NCBI RefSeq assembly: GCF_020882245.1
Contig: NC_083598.1
Coordinates: 72,483,714 to 72,547,713 of the forward strand
DNA length: 64,000 nucleotides
Origin: Rhopalosiphum padi
Lineage: Eukaryota; Arthropoda; Insecta; Hemiptera; Aphididae
Direction of reading: 5' to 3'
This document shows positions 38,610 through 50,517 of the stretch, piece by piece. Made by a program: the position numbers and the translations under genes. Positions within the stretch are counted from its first letter, which is position 1. Every line of letters begins with the position of its first letter. The notes beneath the pieces are model-generated. The model made no database searches. It saw only the letters and a program-made list of their open reading frames with translations, and was not told the origin of the DNA.

Positions 38610-41600
38610 TAATATTTATACATATAATTATGTGTTTGTGTGTGTGTGTGTGTGAATGAATGTGTGAATGAATATATTATGCTTAGAAAAGTCGAGAGGA
38701 TTAACCTCGACAATCAAAACATATTATACTATCAACAAATGGCGCTAATTTTTCTTATCTTTTAATAATTGTTTATACATATTATTTTAAAAAATAAACA
38801 AGATCTCCCCTCACAATTTAAAAAAAAAAATTTACAAAATTAAATGATTGTAGTAGTAGTAGTAGTAGTAGTAGAAGTTAATTTTAATAAAAATAACGAT
38901 TAATATGATTAATGTATTTTCTTATAGGACAAATAAATACAAACACACGGGTATCGTGTATTATCTAAACACCTCATCAAACACTTCTATACTAATAAGT
39001 AATAAAAATTATCAATGTAATAAGTGCTCTTTTACTTTGCTATTTGTTTGCATGAATCTTCATCTGACCAATTCACCAATATAATGAATAATGAATACCT
39101 CCTAGTTAATAATAATAAAATAAATACACATCCATTTCTACTTCTTCTGCTACTGCTACACCTCTGTTGTTTCATTACACAGACCAAAATCAGTGTTCTT
39201 AATCAGTATCTCATCTTTCATATTTATTTATTTTTTTCGAAAGTATTTTAGTGAGAATTTTCAAATGTATCATCGGACTGACCTCGTAAATAAATATGTA
39301 TAATGTACGTCTAATAATAATGTTAATATAATTAATTTTTCTGGGGTGATCACATCAACTCGACCACCTGGTGTATTTTAAATTTAATGTATTTTTTTTC
39401 CTTTTTCCATTGTATAAATATTGTTTTATACTATTGCAAGCCATTATTTTCAATACTTTTATAATATATGGTAATAAAATAACATAATATATAAAACGAC
39501 TATTGTCGCACGTAAATATGTTATGTATTTATTTTATTTTATTTTTGTTTTTTATCAACAGTCAAACACAAATAAAATATATACATATGTATGGATAATT
39601 GATGTTAAATGTTTTGTAAGCCACATTTTATTATTTATATTCTGATATTAAATTTTTGGTTTTATTAAATTATGTTATATTTTTTCCGTTTTTTTTTTTT
39701 TTAATCAAATAAGAAATGCTGCCGGTTTTTTTTATTATTATTTTGTTTTGTTTTTTTTTTTGTTTTTACTTATCGGTCATCCGATAAAACTAGTGCAATT
39801 TCACTTTAAAATTATATGCAAACATAATTATCAAAAAGTACTTAGTCAAAGTGTTACCTGTTAGTTTACAGTACTAACGAAAATATGTATGTACATAATA
39901 TATACATCTATCATATATGTATATGTATAAAAAAATTTATTTATATATACATAAATGTTCATGTATAATAAATTGTTTTAATAACAATCAAATGTTGGAT
40001 AAAAAATATTCCTTGAGTTCATTATTTTGATACACATGTATATAGTTTTTTTTCTGTGTGATGTCTAATGTGAATTTTTTTCAAAAAGAAAATATACAAT
40101 TATATCGCTTTTTAAATGGTTCTTTTTCTTTTCTATTTTTATAACATATAATACATTTCAGTTATTTTTCAAATTAATAACAAAACAAAATCATTTCAAA
40201 AAGATTTGATTTATTCCATGTTATTGTTTATAGTGCTCATATTTTGGTTTTGAGCAACTTAGTTAGATTTTAACAATATATTTGATGTATTATTTTCTTA
40301 TTAACTTTATTTTTCAACATTTTCATTTAAAAGTTAACGTATTTGAGTTTATATATTAATATATTATTATTTGTGTTATGGTTTTTTTTATTATTATTAT
40401 TATTTATAAAAAAAACAACATATATTTCTACAAATAGACCCTTTAACTTGTTTTAATTTGTTTTTTCTCCGGTTTCTATATTTATCAATTTGAATGTATT
40501 GAGATGATCAACATATATTTATTATTCATAAATAATATTATCTTTGACAATTATACTGCATATTGATATAATCTATTAGCCTTCATTTAACAAAAAAAAT
40601 TTGTATTTGTATTGCCATTGTCAACATTGTATGAACAACCACCAACAAGAGGAAAAATAATAATTAAATAAATAAAATCATTTAAATATCAATTATCATA
40701 ATCTATCCATTTATTTTGCTCTATGCCAGTTAGTAATAATTATAAACAAAAATAAATTATCTCAATTTTATTAGTTCAAACAGTCTATGCTAATTTGACC
40801 ATATTTTTTAAAATGGTTATTTATTGTAGGTATAAGTTTCAAACAGTATTCGATACAAGTCTACAATGTCCTTCTTATGATATAGTGCAGCTAATTAATT
40901 TTAAAATTCTAATTTGTAATTAGGTATGAACAATTTGTCAATTATATTTTGAAATTTGATGAAGTAAGAAAGTGAAATATTTTAAGTCTTGAAGAAAACA
41001 CAAAAATGTATCACTGTACCTATTGTATATTGACTTAATTAATATAAGTATCTATTATCAAGTTCTCAGCTGTAACACATTATTATGATGCGTTCTTGAT
41101 TTATTTATTATTTCAATGTTGTTTAGAACGAGACACAGAAACATAAATAGTTACATTTGGCACATTAATCATTATATTATTATACAATGACGAAATAACA
41201 TTGGACATTGGATAACAATGTTTTTGTTTTGTTTTATCTATGGTAGAATGTTTTATGAAGCGAGTAAGTTATGTATAATTAATTATAACACAAATTCACT
41301 GTTAAATTGTGTTATTCACACATTTTTTTAGTGAAATCTTTTAGAATTCATTTTACTACCAATATTATCTATATTCTATGATAAATAATAAGATACTGAA
41401 ATATAGATACATATTAGGTATAGTATTTTTGAAATTAAACTGATGACTATGTCATCTGGTTTCCAAACGGTAAACTTCTATTTCAAGGCAGCCAAATTTA
41501 AAAAGTTTTTAACAAAGTACAAATAATTGTAATAGTGTTAGTAATTTTAATAAATATAATTAATTTTGCAAGCAAATCGTTAAAATAGTGGCAATAATTT

Positions 41601-41990
41601 TATTTTAAGCTGTTACTGTTTTATTCACATTGAAGTATAGATATATAATACATAATTCAATAACATTTTAATAAAAAAAAAAAAAAAATATTGGTTTAGC
41701 GCACCTCTAAATAACACATATTTTTAATAAATAATTATTTATCAGAATAAAACAAACAAATGTTTCCCAAAAATTAATTTTTCCACCTATTGCTGGCCAG
41801 TGACCACTAACCATTGCACATATTAAATATAAAAATTTAAATTAACAGCTCATTATTTTAATCTTTTATTTAATGATTTTCAATTATACAAAAATTATAG
41901 ATCAAATAATTTATAAAATCTTTTGCTCTATCAAGCCTAATTAACATATAATTTGTTATTATTTATTACACTCAATTCGAGTTAAGAACT
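37599..41990 (+). other. Probable Galpha-q 3' UTR, then gene-free DNA
   Basis: AT-rich with long T and A runs and several microsatellites. Multiple AATAAA motifs occur, for example at 39473-39478, so the ubiquitous transcript may have a long 3' UTR. I see no coding frame or RNA gene. Confidence 0.5.
38566..38610 (+). repeat. (TTA)n microsatellite
   Basis: Uninterrupted TTA repeat of about 15 units, followed 20-40 bases later by a short TG repeat (about 38634-38655). A GTA repeat of about 8 units lies at 38850-38874. Confidence 0.9.
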
Positions 41991-42133
41991 ATACTCAGCG
42001 CCGGATTGGCAAGATATCAGCCTACAGAGTTATATATAAACTGTGGTCAAAGTTCTGCTAATGCTTCTGAAACAACCTTAATTATTTTTCCAGCAATTGT
42101 TTTGTGTATCCCAGCGAAATCACCACAAGCAGC

Positions 42134-43396
42134 CAGGGACGGCCTGGCCCACCAGATACCGGGTGATTTTCGGTGACCTGATTTATTGGAATTTGTTATT
42201 GGCCTGACGGCTATTAATTAATTAGGTAGTTTTTAATTTCTTTATACTAAAAAAATATATTATTAATATTTGTAAACTACTATACCACAGTATAAAAATC
42301 CCGATTCGAACTCCCGCAGCCCGTAAAGTAAATTATAATATAATAACTAATAAGTTATTAGTGGCTGTTTTTAGACTACCTATTACTAATAGATAATAAC
42401 TATAATTGCTCATTTAATATGGGTATTTTGGGATGCATAAAAGCATTATTATTATTATCTAGTTTTGTCAGAGAATTAATACGTTTTTCAAATAACTGGG
42501 CATTTTTAAAAATGTCAATTGCAGATGAGTATGAAATAGTGAATTGGGAGATTGATATAATGATGAGGATGATATGGAAGTTGACTGAGAAAATAAGTCA
42601 AGTTATGTGTAATAGTTGTAGAAACTGTACACTGTTTTGTTACAAATAATTGATAAAATACAATTTATACAGTAACGTTTATTAAGTATTAACAATTTCT
42701 TATAAATATTTATTGTGTCTTCCTGTTACCCAAGTTGCCTTAGAACCATCATTTTCTACATTAAAGTATATAAAAAAAAAAAGGTTAAAAAGTAAACTTT
42801 GTAATGAAAATGCTGAAGGGTTTAGTTAGTTGAAAAATACATTTTGATAAGTATTGATAATGATCAAATAATTAATTTATTGTCAAAAAAAGTAGCTTCT
42901 TTCAACATGTGTTTAAAATGTCATAACTTATTATTTATATTTAAAATATAAAATTAATTATAAAAGCTTAATTTAATGTATATTCTTTTTGGTTTGTTTA
43001 TTAGCGTTTATAAAATATAATTTGTAATAAAAAATTCAAGCATATAGTGGCTAATTGAACTTTTTGTTCAATTGTTTAAAGAGAATACATAGTCATAGAG
43101 ATAGGCGTAACTAGGCCTTCAGGCTTCAAATTGAATAGAGATGAACAATCTCACTAAAATATTAATACTGATTGAATGTCTATTTTTTTTATATCCTCTT
43201 TCATATAATAACTAAAATATTAAGATAAATAAATAATTATAAAATAAATTGTGTAGTGTTGGTGGGGAGAGGGTAAAACAAAAGCTTAGCCATCTCCTAC
43301 CCGCCACCACTAAAGTAACACCTATCAGGTAAACATTGATATGTGACCTGGGTAATTAATTTTCCTTGCCTGAATTTATCTCCCAGGCCGTCTCTG
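42134..43396 (+). mobile_element. hAT transposon relic, 1.26 kb
   Basis: The left end begins CAGGGACGGCCTGG and the right end finishes CCAGGCCGTCTCTG, a near-perfect inverted repeat. Flanks CAAGCAGC (42126-42133) and CTAGCAGC (43397-43404) form an 8-bp target duplication with one mismatch, which is diagnostic of hAT insertion. Inside, 42719-42829 on the plus strand reads LPVTQVALEPSFSTLKYIK and onward to a stop. This matches the hAT C-terminal dimerisation motif (L-P-x-S/T-x-x-x-x-E-R-x-F-S-x-L), with the usual E-R changed to E-P. The rest of the transposase is missing, although a 76-codon frame at 42419-42649 may be a worn piece. It is an internally deleted, inactive copy. Confidence 0.85.
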
Positions 43397-43681
43397 CTAG
43401 CAGCTATAAATGATCCAGTTGTTCTGTGGTTGCATAGTCATTAATAGTTTTTGATCTGGTGTTACTGCATTATTTCTACAAATTCATTAAATATAACATA
43501 TTGCTAATCATTTTAAATTATGCATATTAATTATTAATAGTAATAAAAAATATTAGGGATTGAAACCAATTTAACCGGTTTTCTAAAATGTTTTTTCATT
43601 TATTAACACCATAGGCGTAAGCAAAACCAAAAGCTTTAAAACCCCGGTTAAAAAAACCGTTAAATGTTGAAAGGGTTTCGA

Positions 43682-44100
43682 CAAAGGTGGGCAAGTTAGT
43701 GAAAATAATTAACTGTGGCTAGTTAAGTTAATTCAATTAAATTGTCTTCAGTTAAAAGTTAAAAGTTAGCAAAAAAATTAATTTAACTTGATAAGTTTAA
43801 AGTTAAGATTGAAAATAAAATTAACTCTACTGTTAAAAAAATTAATTTTTTTATAGATTTTAAAGATTAATAATTTAAGTTGAACTGCAAAATAAATAAT
43901 ACAATTATACAAAAATAGTGTAATGATAAAAATCGAAAGAATTAGTTTTGTCTAAATTAAAATTAACTTAATTGCACAATTATGATAATTAACTATAAAG
44001 ATTTAAGTTAAAACAGTAATAATTTTTACTGAATAAGTAATTATAAGTTATTAAGTTAAAAATTAAAATGATTAAGTAGTTAAGTTAATGTCCACCTTTG
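43682..44100. mobile_element. hAT MITE with perfect 8-bp target duplication
   Basis: A 419-bp element starting CAAAGGTGGGCAAGTTA and ending TTAATGTCCACCTTTG, flanked on both sides by GGTTTCGA (43674-43681 and 44101-44108). The interior is made of variants of AGTTAAGTTAA and codes for nothing. The exact duplication suggests a fairly recent insertion. It sits next to, and probably inside, the Harbinger remnant. Confidence 0.88.
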
Positions 44101-44109
44101 GGTTTCGAT

Positions 44110-44396
44110 TCTTGAAAAATATACAAACCTATTAGTAGGTGATGCGATCGTCTCTATGACATCGTGGATAAACTTCACAGTAGTTTTGGTCAAATGAAAT
44201 TATCCCTCCAAACCTGAAAATGATCTAATCGATCACGAATAGTTTTTGCCTGTCGAGGGAAACCTACTATACAAGCAAGTTCAAATAAACTGCTATCTGA
44301 ATTACTATCATGACTATCCTCATTGTTGACTTCATCATAACCCAAAACATCGATTACAGTGAACAAATAAAATAGAAAATAATAATTTAAATACAA
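44110..44396 (-). pseudogene. Harbinger (PIF) transposase N-terminal remnant
   Basis: The minus strand reads an acidic, serine-rich leader, then FPRQAKTIRDRLDHFQVW and RDN. After a frameshift near 44195 it continues LTKTTVKFIHDVIE and SPTNR. HARBI1-type transposases start with R-P-R-x-I-R-D-R-x-x-x-F, then F-R-x-x-x-R-L-S/T-K-x-x-V, so this is the N-terminal part of such a protein. The catalytic DDE region is absent, and homology fades at the adjacent hAT MITE. It is inactive. Confidence 0.65.
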
Positions 44397-45137
44397 ATTT
44401 ATAGTTTTATAAGATATAAAATAAAAATATTCAAAATTTCAAATGAGTAAACAGTAAATATAAGAATACAAATTTTATTATCAAATTGATAACATAAAAA
44501 TATTGAAAAAAAAATGTAAACAAAATCTTAATCGCCAATCAAAAGCTTTAAAGGACTGTAGTATTATGTTTAACCACCCAACATCGGTCAATAAGTTAAC
44601 AGAAACATAATCAACTCTATTATGCCTTACAGGCTGGAATAGTTTATGGAGCGTTAAATTGTAACCGGCACATAGCCAATGATTGTAATACCGGGGCCTT
44701 AGAATTTCTAACATTTGATTACAGCTACAGCTATTGTATGGTTTAAATAATTCAAATCAATTATATATTCTACCAATGTTTGTACTCTTATCACTGTAAT
44801 AAAAAAAAATTTGACCAAACACTCAAAAAACCAACCTCAGAGTTTTACTCAGTAACTCACCAGACCAATCCGGTCCAGACTGTATTCGGCAGAAAACAAC
44901 TTTTGTTATGTTGTAAACCATAAATTATGATTAATGATAATGATATTTAAAAAAATAAAACAATGAGTTTTGAATAAATTTTATTAGTTAATTAAAAAAA
45001 AAAAATAATAATAAATTGTGAAAGTTAAAAATTTTTAATGAAACCGAAAATCACTTATTACACACAAAAAATTAAATAACTTAAAACTTGAATTTTTAAT
45101 TAAATCTTGATTTAAAAGTAGTATTTGATTAATATTA

Positions 45138-45143
45138 TTTATT
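45138..45143 (-). promoter_or_regulatory. Candidate polyadenylation signal of SAE1
   Basis: AATAAA on the minus strand, 27 bases after the SAE1 stop codon. This would give a very short 3' UTR. Confidence 0.5.
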
Positions 45144-45169
45144 TAAATTCAAGGACAGTCTTCTTATTT

Positions 45170-46445
45170 TTATAACAAATGGAATTTTCCTTCATGTTTA
45201 ATGTGATCAAAAAAAAACACATTTAACTTTTCAATAGGCATACCCATTACAGTATTTATAGCAGTCTGGGATACCATAGCACCAACAATAGAAGTCGCTG
45301 GACTCAACTCGCAAAATAATTCACTAAAATACAAACAATTGAATATTAGTTAATAGTTTAATTTAAACAGTTACACAGTTTATTTATACACATACCCATA
45401 GTATTCATCAAATAGACTATTATCAATATTAGTTTGATCAGGAGATAAGTTGATAAGTAATTTCAATTCTTCAATGTCTTCTTCGCAAGTATCAGGATTC
45501 GGTTTACGATTAGATTCAGATTGAAATTTTAATAAAGCTAAAAAAAAATTCAATTTTAAATTATTTTATTTAGTTAAAATATACCTAACCAATAATAAAA
45601 TTAATATTAATAAAGGTACCTGAAGTCAAAAAATATAGCTGCGGTACATTTTTAGGAATAGGAACAATATTGCTTTGATCAATGTTTGGAAACACCTCGC
45701 CATACAAAGAATGTTCAAAATTACTTAAACAATAAAATAAAATATTTATAATTATTATATTTATTATAGTTATAAGTTTACTAATTACTTACATGTCCTG
45801 GTAAAAGTATCCAAATAAACCGTAAACATCAGCTATGAATAATTTTACTTTAGCTTTTCTACAATTGTCACTCAATCTTTTATAAGTATTTGGAGAACAT
45901 TCAGTGGCTATGACAACATCAAATGAGGTAACAAAACTATCAACATTTTGTTCAATAGGCGTTGTATCTACAATGACTTTCACATTTGGGTTTAGCTTTT
46001 GAGCAGCACTCATACTTGCTTTAGCACGCTACAATTACATATTAATTAATATAACAATTTTATTACACTTTATACTTTGAAATTACTAGATGCCAACACT
46101 TACATTACGTTCTTGGCTATCGCGTGGGATAAGGAACTGCGAACAATGGTCTAATATTGACACTTCTGTATGATCTTTCAATGTAATAGAATTCACACCA
46201 ATCAATATCAAATTTTTAGCTATCTCTGCGCCTAAGCCTTGCATTCCGATTAAAAGTACTTTTGATGCTCTTAATCTAAAAAGTAATAAAAATTTAAATA
46301 TGTATGAAACAAAAATTTAATCATTTCGTAGCTACACATACTTGTTTTGTCCATCGTAACCCCATAGGCGTATTTGTCGGTCATAAACCTTGCGTTCGTC
46401 TTTCGACATTTGATCATCACCATTTTTTGTAATTTCGGAAGCCAT
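45170..46445 (-). CDS. SAE1: SUMO-activating enzyme subunit 1 (Aos1)
   Basis: Non-catalytic half of the SUMO E1, which with UBA2 adenylates SUMO and starts sumoylation in the nucleus. Six minus-strand exons: 46342-46445, 46104-46275, 45793-46028, 45620-45723, 45396-45537 and 45170-45323. They sum to 912 nt (303 residues plus stop), somewhat short of the 346 in human. Family features are YDRQIRLWGYDGQNK after a short N-terminal tail, the nucleotide-binding loop LLIGMQGLGAEIAKNLIL, the SILDHCSQFLIPR segment, ERNRAKAS, and a C-terminal half with ELSPATSIVGAMVSQTA. As expected of this subunit there is no catalytic-cysteine domain. The start is the first ATG with a conserved downstream frame. It faces away from the SAPCD2-like gene, about 2 kb apart. 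Confidence 0.95.
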
Positions 46446-47739
46446 GTCGTATATAATTTAATAAATCACAGATACTTAAGAAAAAAAAACGATAATATTA
46501 TTTACGTAAAAATGTAATCTTTTAGATTTCGCAGTGAATCTCTAAAACACGAGGTACGCGTATTGTCGAACAATAAGGGTAATGCAAGACTCGATAGTCG
46601 ATAGTCGACGAACAGTGTAACACAAATCACAATATTAGATTGGTAGGTAATCGGTGATAATTAAAATTAAAATTGAAGAATGAACTTAGAGATGAACATG
46701 AAACAACCAAGTTATAAAAATAGCAATTGGAAACTGGAAATCCGTCACAGAACAGAAGAGCACACAACAACTATACAGCTAACCAATGTCTAAAGTAAAC
46801 ACTAAACAGTATTGTATAATATTATGCATATGACATACAGCCCGCCAAGCCGGCTAAACAGTAAACGAAGTAACCAACACAAACTAACCAGCTGTGAAGG
46901 TATGGTACATGATGGTATAAAAAAAAATTACTGAGGTCTAACCGCAACAGGCGAACACCAAAATTACCAATTTAAGCATATGATTTTTTCTTCCATGAAA
47001 TTTTCATCGATAAGACGATAAGTGATATTAGCCACTAGGACAGTAAGTTCCACAAACCATTTGTCCCAAAAAGGGAAAAAAATTAGTAGGAATTATTCAA
47101 AGTGAATACACTGAGTGTATTACACTAATATTTCCTTTAAAATTATTTAATTACACTATCGGCTTGATGGAAATATTGTTAAATATTGATAATGTATAGT
47201 TATGATAATAATAGTGCAAAGTAGGTAATGTTTTTTAGATTCTGAACGGAATGATTCTGTCATCATGTTTTGGAGTAGTAAAAGTGCTTTGATTTTTGAC
47301 TTCAGCCCCTCTTTGAAAAGGAAATTGAAACTAGTTGGTACTTTGGTGGGTCAAAAGTAAAAGATTGGAAAATTAAAAATAATAACTAATAATATATGAG
47401 ACATAGGTAAAAGTAAAATATACAAATTAGGTTTTAATTTACCCATGATTATTTTTCTTTTAGTTGTTTTTTGTGATTCCCTTAAAGGCTTAAAACAAAA
47501 AAAATCAAGATTGAAAAGTTTTTTAACCCGTTATTCGAACTTACATATAATTTACCAGTTTTTGAACACTAAACTTGAAACCCAATAATTATTTTAATCC
47601 ATTTTTAGACTCCTTAGACAAAATCTTTTTTTTAACACGAAACCAGACATGTTTTGAATCTCTATACAACTAATTATTAAGTAATAGTATAGCATAGGTA
47701 TTAGGTACGTATTTTAGATAATATAGGTACCTACTACCT
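46446..47739. other. Intergenic region between SAE1 and the SAPCD2-like gene
   Basis: The first few hundred bases should contain the SAE1 promoter and 5' UTR. The stretch near 47220-47350 (TTTTTTAGATTCTGAACGGAATGATTC and following) looks like part of a dispersed repeat, but I could not find its ends. Confidence 0.45.
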
Positions 47740-48519
47740 TGCTCGCTCGTTTGTTACGGTATAAAATGTAAATACAGTTCACCACACTTCACAGTTTCTC
47801 GAGCTGATGTGCTGTGCTCGCGGCGATAGTCGGAGAGCGACAGAGCGCGATCTAGCGCCTCCGCTTTATCTTGGTTTCCCACATTCTCCCGTTCCGTGAT
47901 TTCACCGGATTCACGACGGGGAAATATGTGGGCGGCGTCGAGTGTCGACGGCGCACCTGTTGATTAACGTAGAAGGACGTCCTTGTCGGCTCGTCCCGAT
48001 ATTGGCGAGAAATGAGAATCGTTTCTTGGATGGTCCTGTGGCGGTGGAGGTGGTGGGTGACCGTACCATAACGGATAGCCGATAACAAGTCTTCGGACGT
48101 ACCATAACTACTGAGCATTGCTGCACCTACGTCTTACGTACGTACCATTGCGTGCAATCCGCTGCGATACGGCGGCTGCCTCGCACTTTCTACGACGGCA
48201 GTACTCTGCAGGACCATGTCGTCTGCCGATTGCACGCACTCCTCCACGATTGCAACAGCATCATATAGTCATCGCCGACAGTGTACGTTTTTAGGGCATC
48301 GCCAACCAATACCGAATACAATCCGCCACTACTTGTCCGACACGGCCACGATATTGTCGTCGTTATAATAGAAATATTGCAAGACATAAATATTGTTATA
48401 GGTGTATTATAATTAATTCGGGTAGTCCGTTTTTAACAACCCAAATTGAATATTGTGGTTTTCCAATAGACACCGCGACACAACGCACATTACGGATATT
48501 GCCCACACGATCTGCACAT
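47740..48519 (+). promoter_or_regulatory. GC-rich promoter and non-coding first exon of the SAPCD2-like gene
   Basis: GC-rich island ending at a strong donor, GTGAGTAT, at 48520. The next acceptor, TTTTTACAG, at 48829 leads directly to the coding start at 48860. Reading the two joined, the frame ahead of the ATG is open back to a TAG at 48292 but has no other ATG. The island is therefore leader, not coding. Frames of 65-95 codons on the minus strand here are compositional. The sequence CGTACCATAAC occurs twice (48061 and 48098). Confidence 0.55.
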
Positions 48520-48859
48520 GTGAGTATATTTCATTAGATTTATAAAACGACTTCGGTGCTGCGACCACCGTATGACGGATAATATTATATATAATATTGT
48601 GTTGTATTGTCGTAGACGCTGGAACTGCTAACTAGCAAATATTATTATCATCATATTTTCTTATAATGCTGTATAAGCATAGATTTTTAATCTTCTAAAT
48701 AAAAAAAAATATATCAATTATTCCGCTTAGTTGTTATATTTTTGTTTTGTCGTATTCGTGCTTATTTTTTTCTCTCACTTTATACTTATTGTAATTACCT
48801 ATGTAATTTCCAAAAATAAATTTTTACAGCACGTGGATAGTCACATATATTACATTGCC

Positions 48860-50487
48860 ATGACTCCAACGCATGTAGGAGACGTCAAAAATGCTGCCAC
48901 CGAGGGATTACCTGCAAAGTTTGTTCTGTCCATGAGAACATTGTTTGACATTTTAGACGATAAAAGGACTGGTTATGTTAAGTTTTCTGGTAAATTTATT
49001 TTGCATTTATTTCATTAGTGAAAAAATGATTTTATTTTATTTTTTGTTTTGCAGAAATAGAGACGAGATGGCAAGATGATGGTACAAAAGGTTTGCCTAA
49101 AGGTGTATTGGATAGTCTTCGAAAAGTAACACCACCAAACGGTCTTCTGTCTTTTGACCGTTTTTGTACTGGTTTAAAAATGTGCCTACTTCGAAATCAA
49201 ATGGAAAATGGTCGTCGGGATAATGACTCCGTACGACCTCCATCTGCTCCACTTTTGGATGTAGATATTAAGCCTAATGTACAATGGACAAATGGAAATA
49301 TGGCTGCTATTCGACCTACTCAGCAAAGAACTCTAAGTATGCCACAATTAGCTTTGGAACGTAATAGTAAGGAAGTACACCAGTTGTCACAAAAATCCAC
49401 ATCGTCGCTTTTTGGACCACCTAAACCTCCAAGAACTGCAGCGGGCTTAGAACGTGGTTTACAGCTTGCTTCTGGTGAACGTATTATTGATAAGGCTGAA
49501 ATAAGAACAGCTTTACAAAATTGGCAATTGGGAGTGTTGTTGAACGATCAGAGCTGTTCTAGAAGTGAAAAACAGTCAGGTAATTTTTAAATCTATGAAT
49601 ATTTAATATAGTTATGTCTTAAGTTAGAACCTAACAATTATAATTTATTTCTAGGAGAACAAACTTATAAAAGAATTAATCAACGACGAAGAGAACCAAG
49701 ACGTCATACTCTCCAAAGTGGAGTAGATTATAATATGGTATGTATATTTTTTATTTTATTAAAATAATAACTATATAATGCTTAAAATTTCTCCATTTTT
49801 TCATTCAGCTGAAAAGAATAAAGCAAATAGAACAGGAAAAAGAAGTTCTCATGCATGGTCTCCAAGCTGTAGAAAGGGCAAGAGACTGGTACCATAAGCA
49901 GATAGCTGCTGTACAAGAAAAAATGAAATATCTTGGACGAACAAATTCACATACAGTAAGTTAAACATATATGACTTATAAATTATCAACATTTACTTTA
50001 TCTTACTTCTTACTTGTTGTTTATTCATTTATTTTTGTAATCATTAAAGCAGGATCAATGGACTGAAGCACAACAGGAGCGTATTGAGTTACAACGTGCT
50101 CGAGTCTTAGAGGTTAATAGACATTTGTCCGCATTGACAGATGGTGGTGAACGATGGGGTGGTCTACCGTTACATATGAACTTAGCTGTACATTCAGCAA
50201 ATAATCCTGGAACGATGTTACATCAAAATCCTCAAGTAATGGCTACATTAAAACATCGCAACCATATTCTCACTGAGGTTGGTTTTATTTAGTATTACAT
50301 TTTAATTTTATTATTTTACTAGACTATTTAATTTTTTTAGGAGCTAGGACAAAAAAGTGAAAGAATATCAACATTAGAAAGAGAAAAGGCGACTCTTATT
50401 AGAGAATTATTTCAAACACGAACCCAAATGGGACGTAAATTAGGGAGATTAGACAGTAAACCTGATGGTCAGTCATATATACCTTAA
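48860..50487 (+). CDS. Suppressor APC domain-containing protein (SAPCD2-like)
   Basis: Six coding exons: 48860-48989, 49055-49579, 49655-49737, 49809-49955, 50053-50277 and 50341-50487, giving 418 residues. Residues 14-75 read LPAKFVLSMRTLFDILDD, then GYVKFSEIETRWQDDG, LPKGVLDSLRKVTPPNGLL and SFDRFCTGLK. This is the EF-hand-like N-terminal domain of vertebrate SAPCD2, a regulator of mitotic spindle orientation and polarity. A serine/proline-rich linker follows. The C-terminal half is predicted coiled coil (KRIKQIEQEKEVLMHGLQ; ELGQKSERISTLEREKATL). The insect protein's function is inferred from vertebrate work only. The acceptor before exon 5 is AAGCAG, so splicing at 50050 would add one glutamine. 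MTPTHVGD is the first ATG in an otherwise open frame. Confidence 0.85.
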
Positions 50488-50511
50488 CAATTGGAATCTG
50501 TTACCAAGTGC

Positions 50512-50517
50512 AATAAA
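50512..50517 (+). promoter_or_regulatory. Candidate polyadenylation signal of the SAPCD2-like gene
   Basis: AATAAA 25 bases after the stop codon. Further AT-rich sequence with additional AATAAA motifs follows, so longer 3' ends are possible. Confidence 0.4.

Noticed and set aside
42419..42649. 76-codon frame as an independent gene
   Set aside because: It lies wholly inside the hAT relic, so at most it is a worn piece of that element.
44481..44714. 77-codon minus-strand frame beside the Harbinger remnant
   Set aside because: It does not resemble the Harbinger transposase or its partner DNA-binding protein, so I could not support it as part of the element.
41996..44885. CTCAGCGCCGGATTGGC at 41.99 kb facing ACCAATCCGGTCCAGACTG at 44.87 kb as ends of one 2.9 kb transposon
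   Set aside because: The inner GCCGGATTGG/CCAATCCGG words match, but the outer bases do not align well and no target duplication is visible. They may be two separate worn elements.
47852..48387. Minus-strand frames of 65-88 codons in the SAPCD2-like leader
   Set aside because: They overlap each other in different frames in a GC-rich leader and match nothing recognised.
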